From: Chamaecrista fasciculata
Taxonomy: Eukaryota > Streptophyta > Magnoliopsida > Fabales > Fabaceae
NCBI GenBank assembly: GCA_003254925.1
Contig: QANZ01038451.1
Span: forward strand, 107,885-171,884
Reading direction: 5' to 3'
Length of the DNA: 64,000 nucleotides
Part shown: piece by piece, positions 38,039-49,419 of the stretch
Numbering within the stretch: the first letter of the stretch is position 1
How the letters are laid out: every line of letters begins with the position of its first letter
The notes under the pieces: generated by a model
What the model saw: only the letters and a program-made list of their open reading frames with translations
What the model was told of the DNA's origin: nothing
Database searches by the model: none
Translations under genes and position numbers: made by a program

Positions 38039-38193
38039 GTCAAGGAGCAATCAGGCATAAGGAGATTAACGCCGTCAAATGAAACCGTCATCTTATCAGA
38101 AGCAACGGCTACGGTGGCATAACATGTAACGGAGAAATGGACGGCGTCCGTTACCTTTCATGTGAGAGAATCACCTGAGTCAATAGCAGTCAA
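38039..38193 (-). promoter_or_regulatory. W-box cluster in the WRKY32 promoter
   Basis: Three copies of AGTCAA (TTGACT on the minus strand, a WRKY-binding W-box) lie at 38039-38044, 38178-38183 and 38188-38193, with a CGTCAA variant at 38073-38078. They are 185-340 bp upstream of the WRKY32 start. Auto- or cross-regulation by WRKY factors is plausible but inferred. Confidence 0.45.
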
Positions 38194-38307
38194 AGACACA
38201 GATACCCCCAGCTCGTCGCTTTAAAGCAAATTCTCTCTCTTGTTTCTCTCTCATAATCTCTGCCGCTTCGCGAAATCCGAAGCACGTTGGGTTCGTGTTT
38301 CAGACAC

Positions 38308-38315
38308 TATAAAAG
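38308..38315 (+). promoter_or_regulatory. Candidate TATA box of WRKY32
   Basis: TATAAAAG lies 64 bp before the ATG. It would give a leader of only about 30-40 nt. The CT-rich sequence upstream looks like a leader itself, so an earlier start site is also possible. Confidence 0.35.
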
Positions 38316-38378
38316 GTAGCTTCTACTGTTTCACGCTTTACTCTCTCTCTCTCTGCTACAGCATCATCTTCATCGGCC

Positions 38379-41300
38379 ATGGCTGAGCGTGAGAGCTTCG
38401 AAGCTCTCGGAGAGGGTAAACCAGAACAGTCAAATGGCAAACAAGAGAACAAATCGGAACAAGAGGATGAAGAAGACGACCCTAATCGAATCTCTCAATC
38501 ACTGCCCAGCGAGTCACACACCTCTAAACCTCCTGACCCGAATTCAGAAACCCTAATTGAACAACCCCTAGTGAAAGATCAGAGTGCCGGTAAGCTTCAA
38601 GTTTCAACAAATGTCTTTTTCGCCGGAATGAGAAAAAAATTTGTTGCTTTTTTTTTTGGTGGCTTTTTGTGAAGGTAATGAATTGCATGTTTGGTGCTAC
38701 AGATTTGCAGGCTAGCTCTACTACGCAGGAGGCTGTCAAAGGCGAAAGTAAGGTTAGAGAATATATATATGCTTTTGGGAAATTTTGATATCGTATCTAG
38801 TTTGGTGTCATCTTTTGAATCATGTGGGGTTTGTTTCCTACCATGTTCAACTGAATTCCTCGGCTCGTGTTTATCTGCTTGAATTTGTGAACTTCGTGTG
38901 TCCTCGAGCGAGTTCTTAGTTTAGAGTACACTTGGAATAGGAAAAACCCCAGCTGAAATGGTCAAATGTTTGGTAGCAACATTTCTATGTGAGGGCAAAT
39001 GTTAGAAACAGTGACTATGTATGATTACTGTTCTGTTTTTTCCGTTCATACCCCCCATAATTCTTCTTGAACATAAAAGAGATTCTTGAAGTCGTACTAA
39101 TTAGGGGTTTAGTGCCCAATTTATTGAAGAATTCTTCTCGTTCTTATGACGTGCAATGTCTAGGTTCACTGATTTTTTTTTTTTTTTCAAATTTTTCTCT
39201 GTTTTACACTCACGAGATTCTTAGAGATGTGCAATTTAGAAATTCCAATTTTCTTAGAAGTTACCCACTGCTATCAGAATAGGCGTGGGTGTGTTCCTCC
39301 TTTTCTTTACTCTTCTGTTTTATTTTCCCTTTTCTTTATATTTGCAAGATCGAAGTTTTAAATGTGTGCCCTGAGAACACCATAGATAAACTATAAGCTT
39401 CTGCTTAAAAGATTGGGATTTTGGGAATGATCAGTTACTCATTGCAACTGGGTTAAGACTTGTAAAATTTATACTTTAGAAGTCATAGCCCATTAGCCCT
39501 TGTAGCCATGACCTTTTTATTTACTTTTGGTCCAAAAATATAAGCAGATGTTTAGGAACTTCATTAAGGCTGAAAAATTGTTCAAACCCAACCTGCCCTG
39601 ACATACTGATGTGCGAGCCCCAAAACGATGAGTGGTTACATAAAAGTCTAGAGAAGCAGAAAAACACCAACTTAAAGTTACCTGTTGCATAGAACATGAA
39701 AGTGATCTCGTTGTGCTTGTCCTTCTCATAGACACAGTCAACATCTCTGGCGCTTGCTTGGTGATCTCTTGTTAATGATGATTCGCATGTACGGTCCATC
39801 TCTTAACGGGTTGAGCTCTCCACAGCTCCACTGTTAGATTGTTTTGGAATTTGTCGGAAATACTTTATAATAGCTATAAACACTGATCTTGAGAATGAGA
39901 TAGTGGTGGAGAAGAAACGACCTCTTTGGAGCTTGAGCCCTCTATATCAAAATCATGTTTTTTATTTGTGTGGAAGAAGTGAAGACTTCAAAGCTTTATG
40001 TGACTTCTGTAGATCTGTATTATGTTGGTGAATATTCTTAGAATACTTTTCCTGTCATGCTGGCTTGTGGCTAATGATGTGACTTTACACTTCAAAAATG
40101 GTATATTATATATTGATAAAGTTTCTATCCATGAGTGCATTTATTAGGCAGAAATCTATTGTCATGAGTCAATGTACTTTATTTTGGTAACATCTTAACT
40201 CAGTCAGATGCATTGATGATGGGTTCAGGCTTGCACTTGGGTATGTGCATGCATGAACAGTTTATATCCATGACGACACCCAAGTGCTATCCCTTGAAGC
40301 AATCTTCTTAAATGAACTAGATCTATCCTAAAAGGAAAAACAATATTTACATTGAGTCATGCATGAGAAAATTGCATGTTCCATGTGATCCACTTATTTG
40401 CTAAGCAATGAAGTAGGCCTTTTCATGAATTACCTTTCTCAGGAGCCAATTGGACCTTCTGACAAAGAACATACCATTGGAGAAGCAGTCCAGGGAACTC
40501 AGACTCAAACAGAAAATAACCTTCAGGTGGTAGTGTGTTCAACTCCATTGTCTGAACTATCACCAACATCTGTTACTCAATCTTTATCATCTGCTCCTAG
40601 TCCAATTGTACCAGAACAAAGATTGCCCTCTTCAAAGGTTAATAACGTACATGTGCCAGAGGTAGACAAGAAAAAGCCTTCTCGTCGTAACACCTTATCT
40701 CCTGTTTCTGTTGTGAGGGCATCTGCATCGGATGGATACAACTGGCGGAAGTATGGCCAGAAGCAAGTGAAGAGTCCTACTGGTTCCCGAAGCTATTATA
40801 GATGTACTCATTCAGATTGTTCTGCTAAGAAGATTGAATGCTGTGACCACTCAGGCCATGTTGTAGAGGTTGTTTATAAAAGTACACACACTCATGATCC
40901 ACCGCGGAAGACTAACTCCACGAGAGAAAGTAAACTTGCATCATCCAAACAACTTACTGTACAGAACAATGTTCCTGAGAAGCCCATGAGTGTGCTTGAT
41001 GATTCAAACCCATGTCCTTCTTCAAAAGAACCTCCACAAGAAGCACCATGCAGTGCTGATAAGAAAAGACAAAACCCATCTGATCACAGTGAGAATGGTA
41101 AAGTTGACTCAGAGGAGGAGCATATTACTGAACCAGAGCCAAAAAGAAGGCAAGTTGGTGGATAGATTTATTTTCTTCAAAGACGAAAAGTAGTTCATGA
41201 GTTCTTTTCTTATTTTGGAAGTATTTATTTGTTAGTGGTTTAATGTTTTCTTCTCTAACCAGAGTGAAGAAAGGTGACTCTACATGTCCGGATTCTCCTG

Positions 41301-41453
41301 TAAAATCTGGAAAGAAACCTAAGTTTGTTGTACATGCCGCGGGGGATGTGGGGATATCAGGTGATGGATACCGATGGCGCAAGTATGGACAAAAAATGGT
41401 GAAGGGAAATCCTCATCCCAGGTGCATCCCTTTATCACTCAAGCTTCCTTTTC

Positions 41454-41496
<43 letters not shown>

Positions 41497-44299
41497 NTGT
41501 TTTGGGCAGTCATCATGATTGAGCTATTTTTTGGCTCAAGTACAAGTTATTTTTTGTGTGTTCAAGCACTGTTTGGTGAAATTCCACATTGGGGAGCCAC
41601 AAGTTATACATGTGGTAAGAGGTGTGGTTCCTCCCCTCTTTACAAGCTGGTGTTAAGGGTGGGTTCCATATAATTGCTTAAGTATCCATCAATTGGTATT
41701 AGAGCTATGACTGACATCCATGGCAAAGGGCTATTTGTGGAGTGTGATTTGATCAGTACATAGGGGGACAAAGTGAGTGTTGCAAAGTGTAGCCGTTGAG
41801 GATATTCGCATTTTAGAGAAGATGCTTTGATGGAGTTTCACATCAGGGAGCCACAAGTAATACATGTGTGGTACTTAAGAGATGTGGTTCTTCCCAAGCT
41901 GGTTTTAAGGGTGGGTTCCCCATATTTGCTTAGGTCTAATCAGTGTCCAAGCTGAAATATTTATATATATATATATATATGTATATATATAAATCATAAC
42001 TCATCCATACTTGTGTTGTGTCAGACATGTGTCAACAATGTGTTTCTTAACTTGTAGTAAGTAGTATTGCTATCAGTTTGAGGCTTTAAAAGTGGAGTTA
42101 ACTCTATCACTGATACCAATTTATCATCTATTTGATGTGGATTTCATATCATTTACACTATTAGTTAGCATCTTTTAACAAATATGATCAAAGATTAGTT
42201 TTGTTTGGATTAAGTGGGTGTTTGAAAGGATAATTTGAGATACTAAGTTGAGAAGCTGATAAATGGTTGCAGCATGTATTTTTTTAAAACAGGTTGAAGA
42301 AAGAAATCGAGGCATGCAAATTTCTCTATGAATTTGAGCTAATGATTTTCTTTTTCCTTTTCTGTGGCTGGATTTAAGTTAAAAGCATTCAAACTTTTTT
42401 ACCACCGTCCCCCCCACCCCACACCCCTTTTTTTTTTTCCTCACAGTTTAGCTCTATAGTTTGATGTCAAGACTCCTTACTGTTGATCTTCAAAATTAAT
42501 TTTACTGTTGGGTTTTGGATGTTACTATACTTGAACAGTTGATATCATATTATGTGATCTATGTTGTAGGCTAATAGCACCAAATTTTTAGTGTCAATCA
42601 TTCCCACAAAGTTTTCTTCATCTTTCAGACAAGCCTTTATTATAAGTTCTTCATCCTGAGTGAATAGTTGGATTTTTTAGAGAATTCACTGTTAGCCTTT
42701 TATGGTTATAATCTTCAAGTATGGATCATTTGATGGTGGTATGTGAACTCAGACAAAAGATTATTAATTTGTTAATTTCCTTTCAATTTTCTCTTTTCAT
42801 TCTGAAACTTGTAGACCAGGCTTTCAACCACTTTAAATGACCATAGGAGTGAGCCAGAAATGTCAACTAGATACCAATTGACTGTTTTCTCTGAACAATT
42901 TCTTGAACAACCACTCTGCCAAAACGCTTCAAAAAGCTTTACTAAAACTAGGCATGAACTGTTCAGTGAGTTAAATATTTCTACGCATGACCCGATCCAT
43001 AAATGTTCTTTTCTTCAGTGAGATCTTGGTTAAGGTTTCAATATCCCCTTTTATTTCCTTAATTACATTTATTTAGTTTAGGATGTAAGTGCAGTTTCCA
43101 GTGAGCACGTTCATGAGTCACCATATCCCATAGCTTGTTATATGTAATTGGGCTTTCCAATTAGCTTTATGTAAAGAAAATTGGTTTTCCCCCTCCCTTC
43201 CCAAAGTATTGGTAATTCTGGAAAACGTTTTGAGGATTCAGTGCATTTATGCACCCATTTTTGGCATTATTCCAGGATCAATTTGTGATGACAATGTTGA
43301 AGTTGAGTAAGTTTAAAAAGTATGGATTTTGTAGCTGTTAGTAGCGAATAACTTGTGTCTGCTTTCAATTGTTTCTGTGGGCTGAAAGAAATATATATAT
43401 AAGAAAAAAACAGATGTCTTTAGTCTTGACTTGTTATTTAGCAAGTTCCATTGTAAGTTTAAGTTCTCATTGCAACTGGTTTATTTTAAAATTGTGTCTA
43501 TTTTAAAAATGTATCATGTCTACATGTATGTTCTTTTGTCTCTTCTGAGTGAAAGAAGTGATGAAGAAGCATCATATGTGTGGCATATGGAGCACTTTTA
43601 CTAGGTAGCTATTTTAGAAACCGTTGAGTCTCAGCGACTGGGACATCTTTCTGCTTTTCATTTGCGAAAACCTCTTGGCTGCCAAGTGTCTAATAATATT
43701 TTCTGGTGAACCTAGCTTGTATTTGTCCATCATTTTAATGGTTTGTTAAGCCCTACATCATATAAATTGAGCAGTAAGAAGTGGAACATGGAGGGTACAA
43801 GAAAAGGACCAAATTGTCCGTTATGATGTTTTCAAGAAATTTAAAAACCTTTTTTTTGTCTAGGCTGTTGCCCCCCTTTTTTCTTATTTGTCTATGGATT
43901 GTCTTCCCTTTCTTCTGATCTGTGGTTTGAACTTTCAGAAACTACTACAGATGCACATCTGCTGGATGTCCTGTCCGTAAGCACATTGAGACTGCTGTAG
44001 ATAACTCAAATGCTGTAATCATAACGTATAAGGGAGTTCATGACCATGACATGCCTGTGCCTAAGAAACGGCATGGCCCTCCAAGTGCTCCTCTTGTGGC
44101 TGCCGCAGCACCTGCTTCAATGAACAATTCGCAGCAGTTCAAGAAAACCGATACACTGCAGAAGCAAAAATCTTCTACACAGTGGTCGGTGGACACAGAA
44201 GGAGAATTAACTGGGGAAGCTTTGGAACTTGGGGGTGAGAAAGCTATGGAGTCAGCTCGAACTCTCTTGAGCATTGGTTTTGAAATTAAGCCTTGCTGA
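38379..44299 (+). CDS. WRKY32: Group I WRKY transcription factor (WRKY32 type), 5 exons, 495 aa
   Basis: This nuclear DNA-binding protein recognises W-box sequences. Exons: 38379-38589, 38703-38752, 40443-41149, 41263-41421 and 43939-44299; phases agree. The N-terminal WRKY domain has WRKYGQK at 188-194 with zinc ligands C208, C213, H236 and H238 (C-X4-C-X22-H-X-H). The C-terminal domain has WRKYGQK at 361-367 with C381, C386, H410 and H412 (C-X4-C-X23-H-X-H). Two intact domains place it in group I. The last intron falls at the PR/NYYRC junction, the position conserved in WRKY genes. The intron after exon 3 uses a GC donor (AAG then GCAAGT), the only choice that keeps the frame. The N-terminus is acidic and serine-rich. 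Length is close to Arabidopsis WRKY32 (about 466 aa), and the genomic neighbourhood supports that assignment. The last intron (2.5 kb) holds retroelement remnants. No lesion seen. Confidence 0.94.
41460..41498 (+). repeat. (CT)n/(TA)n microsatellite with an N, in WRKY32 intron 4
   Basis: A CT repeat passes into a short TA repeat and then an N at about 41498. The repeat lies about 40 bp inside the intron, close to the exon 4 donor. Its true length is unresolved. Confidence 0.85.
41560..41945 (+). mobile_element. Degraded small LTR retroelement (TRIM-like) remnant in WRKY32 intron 4
   Basis: Two related blocks, about 41569-41690 and 41828-41935, share GGGAGCCACAAGT, a GTGTGGTTC(C/T)TCCC core and AAGGGTGGGTTCC. 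Just after the first block, TTGGTATTAGAGC (41693-41705) resembles the initiator-Met tRNA primer-binding site TGGTATCAGAGC. This arrangement suggests a decayed LTR, primer site and second LTR of a very small non-autonomous element. No coding capacity is present. The assignment is moderate because both blocks have diverged. Confidence 0.45.
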
Positions 44300-44938
44300 A
44301 TTCATCTTTCCAAAACCATGCAGTTGTATCTGTATAAATTAATTGGCAGTTTATCGTGTATTTTTCCCCCTTACCAATTTTTTTCTTTATTTTTCTTCCC
44401 TGCGTAGTATCTCAGTGGAACAGATTGTGAATATTTGGCTCAAACAGCTTGTTAGCGTTGGAATGAATATAGAGTTGATTGGCACCCCCTTTTTATTTCT
44501 ATTGAGGCTGAGACTTCAGTGGAAATAGCTTATAGAAGGTTGATGGAAAGAGTTTATAGAGGATGCAACTAGATATAAACTGGGAAGCAGTATTTTGCAC
44601 TAATAAATTTTTTGGTAGTTCGTCTAATTTTGGTTTTGTCTTGATTAACTCATTCGACTTGCATTAAACTTTTAGATATGGTAGGAGAATCTCTTAACAT
44701 GGATAGTTGCATTTATAAGATTTTGAATTTTAAACTTTGTTCAAGCGTTACTAAGTTTCTTATTATTTGGACCAATGAACCAATATAGTGTTGGTATTTT
44801 GCACTTCGGCAGCAACCAATTGACCAACAACAATACATTTTTAATAAATGGAGCACAAATTCGTAGAGGATTAAACTTTGGCCTGTCAGGTTGGGAGATA
44901 CCTTGGACAATCAAAAAATGGTATCCATTCTGCCATTT
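44300..44938. other. WRKY32 3' UTR and downstream intergenic sequence
   Basis: The probable 3' UTR occupies the first few hundred bases. No other gene is supported before the SINE. Confidence 0.5.
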
Positions 44939-44955
44939 TATTGAAGTTTTGATTT

Positions 44956-45127
44956 TTTTTTTTTTAGTTGCCTAAGGTATCCCCAGCCCGATGGGTTAAG
45001 GACTAATCCTCAGCAGATCTAAGCTTCATTTAAGGGTTTGTCGCTAGCCAATTGGTTGCTGCATACACAAGGCGGGAATCGAACTTCTGACACTTGCTTA
45101 AGCGACCTAGTGAGCTAGCTACTAAAC
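44956..45127 (-). mobile_element. tRNA-derived SINE with 17-bp target duplication
   Basis: On the minus strand the element starts with a tRNA-like head containing an A-box-like TAGCTCACTAGG and a B-box-like AGTTCGATTCC, the two parts of an RNA polymerase III internal promoter. It ends in a poly(A) tract, seen as poly(T) at about 44953-44965 on the plus strand. Identical 17-bp copies of TATTGAAGTTTTGATTT flank it at 44939-44955 and 45128-45144. Size, internal promoter, A-tail and long duplication together are diagnostic of a SINE. The perfect duplication indicates a fairly recent insertion. Confidence 0.85.
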
Positions 45128-46381
45128 TATTGAAGTTTTGATTTGTTCAACCATAAAAGAGCCAGCAAGAATGGTTTCACACTTTCACCCTCCTTTGTTA
45201 TATGTATTATTAGTATGGTTAAAACTTAAAAGTTAAAACGTGAATAACTATATTTTTTACCTTTGCCTTTTGGGTCAGCCCAGAGAATTGGTTATTGGAG
45301 ACCTATCCTGACATGTTCTGAACATAAACTTTAAACTACATTGTGACTTTTTCTTTTGAGCAAGTGTTTTTTTTTCCTCTCTTGGTGTGACATTTAGGGC
45401 CCGTTTGGATATTAGGTTAGTAAAGGAGGGGTAATAAAGGAGGATAAAGGAATGAGAGAGGTAATAAAGGAGAGGTAAAGGATTTGTGTTATAAAGGAGG
45501 TTTTTAGTAAATTGTGTTTGGGTAAATGAGAGATAAAGGAGGAATTATGATGTGAAATTATTTTAAAGGGTATGTAATGATTGTGGTGGGTTGAAATAAT
45601 AGTATTGGTATTTTAAATTTGTATAGGGGTAAAAATGGTAAAAATAAAGGAGGATAAAGGAGTGTTGTTTTTGTGTTTGTTTTGGTGGTAGTAAAGTGGT
45701 ATGAGTAATGATTGCCTCGAAATTTGTGCTAAAGGAGGAAGTTAATAAAGGAGATTTTTGGAGTGGTAAGGTAAAGGAGGATGGAGGTGTGAATGTGGGA
45801 CCAAAATGTAATTTTTGAGTACTGAATTGTAAACTTTTAGGGACTAGATTATATATTTTTCCTGTTTACTGTCTTTTAATTTTATTTTAAAATTTTGATA
45901 CTACAAAAAATATTACCTATATATATAATAGAGAAGGGACCAAAATGTATATTTTCTGGGGTATGAATTATGTATTTTTCTAAATTTTCTTCTTCAGTAG
46001 TTGCAGAACAAAAAATATTAGCCATATATATACAGAATGATGGACCAATATGTATATTTTTTACACTTCAAAAAATATTACTTATATATATACTGGAGGA
46101 AGGACCAAATTGTAAAGTCTTAGGGAATGAATTATATATTTTTTCCCATTACTGTTTTTTAAATATGTTCATAAATTTTTAAACCACAAAAAATATTACC
46201 CATATATATACTGTAGGAGGGACCAAAACCTATATTTTTGGGGTCTTGATTATATATTTAACTCATTGATCAAAATGTAAATAACATGGACTTAATAATT
46301 TTATTTTAAATTTTTACTCTAAAAAATATTATTAAATAATTGAAAAATAGAGGAAGGAATACGAATATATCAAAAATTATA

Positions 46382-46473
46382 GGCCAAAGTCCTATTTTGG
46401 TCCCTCAGTTATGCTCCATGTTCCAAATTGGTCCCTCAGTTATTTTTTGTTCCATATTGGTCCCTCAGCTATA
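46382..46473 (+). mobile_element. Solo fragment of the Pack-MULE terminal inverted repeat
   Basis: This starts GGCCAAAGTCCTATTTTGG and continues with two further TTGGTCCCTCAG blocks, matching the outer ~90 bp of the repeats at 9757 and 62655. The matching inverted end was not found nearby, so it is a truncated copy or a relic of a larger element. Confidence 0.75.
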
Positions 46474-46830
46474 TATTTTGATGACTCAAGTATTGACTTA
46501 TTAAGTTAGCATTATTTTTTAAGTAAATTAATATAAATTATATATCTACACTATATTATATGTCTAAGGGTCTTCTGGTAGTCGGTCATTTAAAATTATA
46601 GTATAAAATAAATTATTACATCATAATACATAAAATAAAATAATTTAAAATATATATACAAAAGAAAAACCCATCCCACGTCCATGTATCATCCCATCCC
46701 ACGTTCATGATGTATTATTCAAATAAAAACTATCCCACGTCGTCCATCTTTATTTTTTTTAGGCCAAAACGTGATTCATCTTCATTAACTTATAATAACA
46801 TATCTATCTTAATTTAAAATTTTTTTTCAC

Positions 46831-47500
46831 CAATTTCAAATAATTTTTTCTGTTATTTTTTAATGTACAATAAAAAATGAAAAGAAGTTATTTTATTAGT
46901 AAACTTTTTAACTAATATTTTGAGTATTTTAAAATAAAGAGAGAGAGAGAGAGAGAGAGGTGAGTAAAAAAATAGTAAGAAAAGATGAAGGAGAGAAAAA
47001 GTTGTAAGGGTAATAAAAAAATATTTTTATATGCAATTTACAAATATGCCCTTTGGATATTTTATTATTTTATAGTAAAAAGTAGGTAATTATAGGTAGT
47101 TGAGTAGGGATATGTTAGTAATTTTAGAAGATAAAGGAGAGATAAAGGAGAGATAAAAAATAATTTTTTAATGTACAATTTCAAATAATTTTTTCTGTTA
47201 TTTTTTAATGTACAATAAAAAATGAAAAGAAGTTATTTTATTAGTAAACTTTTTAACTAATATTTTGAGTATTTTAAAATAAAATGAGAGAGAGAGAGAG
47301 AGAGGTGAGTAAAAAAATAGTAAGAAAAGATGAAGGAGAGAAAAAGTTGTAAGGGTAATAAAAAAAATTTTTTATATGCAATTTACAAATATGCCCTTTG
47401 GATATTTTATTATTTTATAGTAAAAAGTAGGTAATTATAGGTAGTTGAGTAGGGATATGTTAGTAATTTTAGAAGATAAAGGAGAGATAAAGGAATGATA
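46831..47500 (+). repeat. 345-bp-period tandem duplication inside the class II element
   Basis: The segment beginning CAATTTCAAATAATTTTTTC at 46831 is repeated from 47176 with few differences, including its (GA)n tract, which differs in length between copies. It ends in the AAAGGAG-rich right subterminal region. Confidence 0.85.
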
Positions 47501-47639
47501 AAGGAGGAAAATAAAGGAGGTGGTAATAAAGGTGAAACAAACACCTATTGGTACTGTAGCTCTGGTAGTAAAGGAGTACTGGGAGATAAAGGAGGATAAA
47601 GGGAGATAAAGGAGGTTTAAGTGGACATCCAAACGGGTT

Positions 47640-48880
47640 AATCTTGCCTTTGATACTGAAGTGGTTTCTCCCTCTGGGTGGTCTATACCAAATTTGAATT
47701 TCTAATATCTTAACATTATATTTTCTCAAACCGACGAGCACAAATTTATTTACCATCTAAACCCCACCTTATGCATGTGTGACTTAAATAATATATTAAT
47801 ATCATAACTGACATCAGCATCAGTTGAGAAAAGCAATAAATTGTAGGGTTGTAAGACCCACAAATATGATGTAGTACCCAAATTCCAGAAACGTGATGGT
47901 GAATAGAGAATGGGTTGATTGATTGTCCTAATATGACACATCGGTCAAATATCTTGAGTGTTAAGCATTTACACGAAAAGTTGAAGTGTGAATGAAGTTT
48001 GCATGTCAGTTCTTTTTTATTAGTTTTGATAACTATTTACAATGTATTGTTAAATAAAAAAATTGTCAACATTTAATGTCTAAAAGCATGCATCTCAAGT
48101 ATAATTGTCTCTTATAAAATATACTAGTGAGTAGTGAAAAACTGAAAGGAAAAAAAATTATATTGTTAATAAATATATTACATTTAAGATTTAACATATT
48201 TCATACTTTAAGTTTATACTCTTTCACTTTTAAGAGAATTCGTGTCCCAGTTAAAGACTCTCTCTATTATGTCCTTCCAGACAAAGGCTACAATCTACAT
48301 CAACAGAACATGGTGCTCATGTTCACTTTCACGTTCATGTTCATGTTCATGTTCATGTCAACACTCTTCAGCTTCTGCTTTTCATACTACAATAATACAA
48401 TGCTAGCTCAGATTTTAACCAGAACCTTCTTTATCCATAAAGTATATATATTCATGAGTCATACATAAAAGCAATATGGTAAGCAAATTCAAGTTAAAAT
48501 TAGGGCTCAAAATATTTAATATCAAAATTATTTATATAGTTGTGAAAAGTAACAGTTTAAACACAAATTTGATGATGCTTATTACCGGCCCCTACTGAAT
48601 ATATATGAGGATAAAGCAGGTTCCATTATGGATTCTGATGCTTCGCTGAATTGAAGAATCTTTACTATTACGAGTAACATTGAATCAGAGCACGCAGAAA
48701 TAAGAAGTGAAAGAAAGTATTATTACTGAGGAAGAAGACTTATTGATTTGACTCTCCTTTATGTCAAATTGTCAGTTCGTTGTTTGCATGTATGTGCATG
48801 TCCATCCAAATCGTTCAAAAATATAGTAAACATTTCACATTTTCAAAAATGCAAAGAAAATAGTTGTTCGAAATAATGAT
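47640..48880. other. AT-rich intergenic sequence
   Basis: No gene is supported. Four GTTCAT hexamers lie at 48333-48356. The 11-bp target duplication of the next retroposon (GAAATAATGAT, 48870-48880) closes the stretch. Confidence 0.5.
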
Positions 48881-49408
48881 CGATTAGAAAAAACCCTAGC
48901 CGCCCAAAAAATCTTCTCTCTCATAAGAGTCAAGTTTTCTCTTAAACCCCTCTTCATAGGGACTACCTCTTTCTTTCATGAGATATTTCACCCTATTTCA
49001 TATTAGGGTTATCGGTAGTGCCTTCTAGCTTTGGTCTTCTGCGGTAGCGCTCTTTTCTGTGTGTCTTCTACGGCGTTGGTTTTTAAGTTTATGTGGTTTT
49101 CGACAAGTTTCCTTCCCAGATCTGTGTGCTCTCTACTCGTGTTCGTTTGTTTTCTGTGGCGAGTTTTGTGACGGCATCGTTCTGAATCTGGTCGGTTTTT
49201 ATTTTCCAGTTCTTTATATGGTTATAGCTTTAGTTGGATCTCTAGATTCGTTAACTTGGCAATTGATTGTCTTGTCAATTTGTCTGACACGAAGATGGGT
49301 CCTCTTGGATTTTTTTTTTTGGCCTGAGGGTCCTCTTGGATGGGTTTTGCCAATTTGGCTTTGCTTTGCTTTCGAATGAATTATTTTTTTTTTCAAGCAA
49401 AAAAAAAA
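48881..49408 (+). mobile_element. Poly(A)-tailed retroposon (LINE-like or SINE-like) with 11-bp target duplication
   Basis: A 528-bp insertion ends in a run of ten A residues and is flanked by identical GAAATAATGAT copies (48870-48880 and 49409-49419). The 5' part begins CGATTAGAAAAAACCCTAGC, reminiscent of the untranslated leader of plant L1 elements. The 3' part has T- and G-rich untranslated character with a duplicated GGTCCTCTTGGAT block. There is no reverse transcriptase. It is best read as a non-autonomous or internally deleted LINE; a processed non-coding RNA copy is an alternative. Confidence 0.7.
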
Positions 49409-49419
49409 GAAATAATGAT

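Larger units (their letters stand above)
45398..47639. mobile_element. Class II DNA element with AAAGGAG-rich subterminal repeats (about 2.2 kb)
   Basis: The left end GGGCCCGTTTGGAT and the right end ATCCAAACGGG form an inverted terminus. Both subterminal regions are packed with TAAAGGAG and GATAAAGG motifs, directly oriented on the plus strand. TTA abuts both ends, a possible 3-bp duplication of the PIF/Harbinger type. No transposase frame exists, so it is non-autonomous or internally rearranged. Inside are degenerate ~130-bp repeats at about 45790-46250, a solo Pack-MULE terminal fragment (46382-46473) and a 345-bp tandem duplication (46831-47500). Superfamily is uncertain; hAT is an alternative. 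Confidence 0.6.

Noticed and set aside
41243-41673. Frames reading from WRKY32 exon 4 into the following intron
   Set aside because: They run past a good donor site and through a CT repeat with an N; the spliced reading restores the second WRKY zinc site.
48127-48468. Open frame of 113 codons with an FTFMFM repeat
   Set aside because: It derives from the GTTCAT microsatellite and AT-rich DNA, with no homology pattern or gene-like structure.
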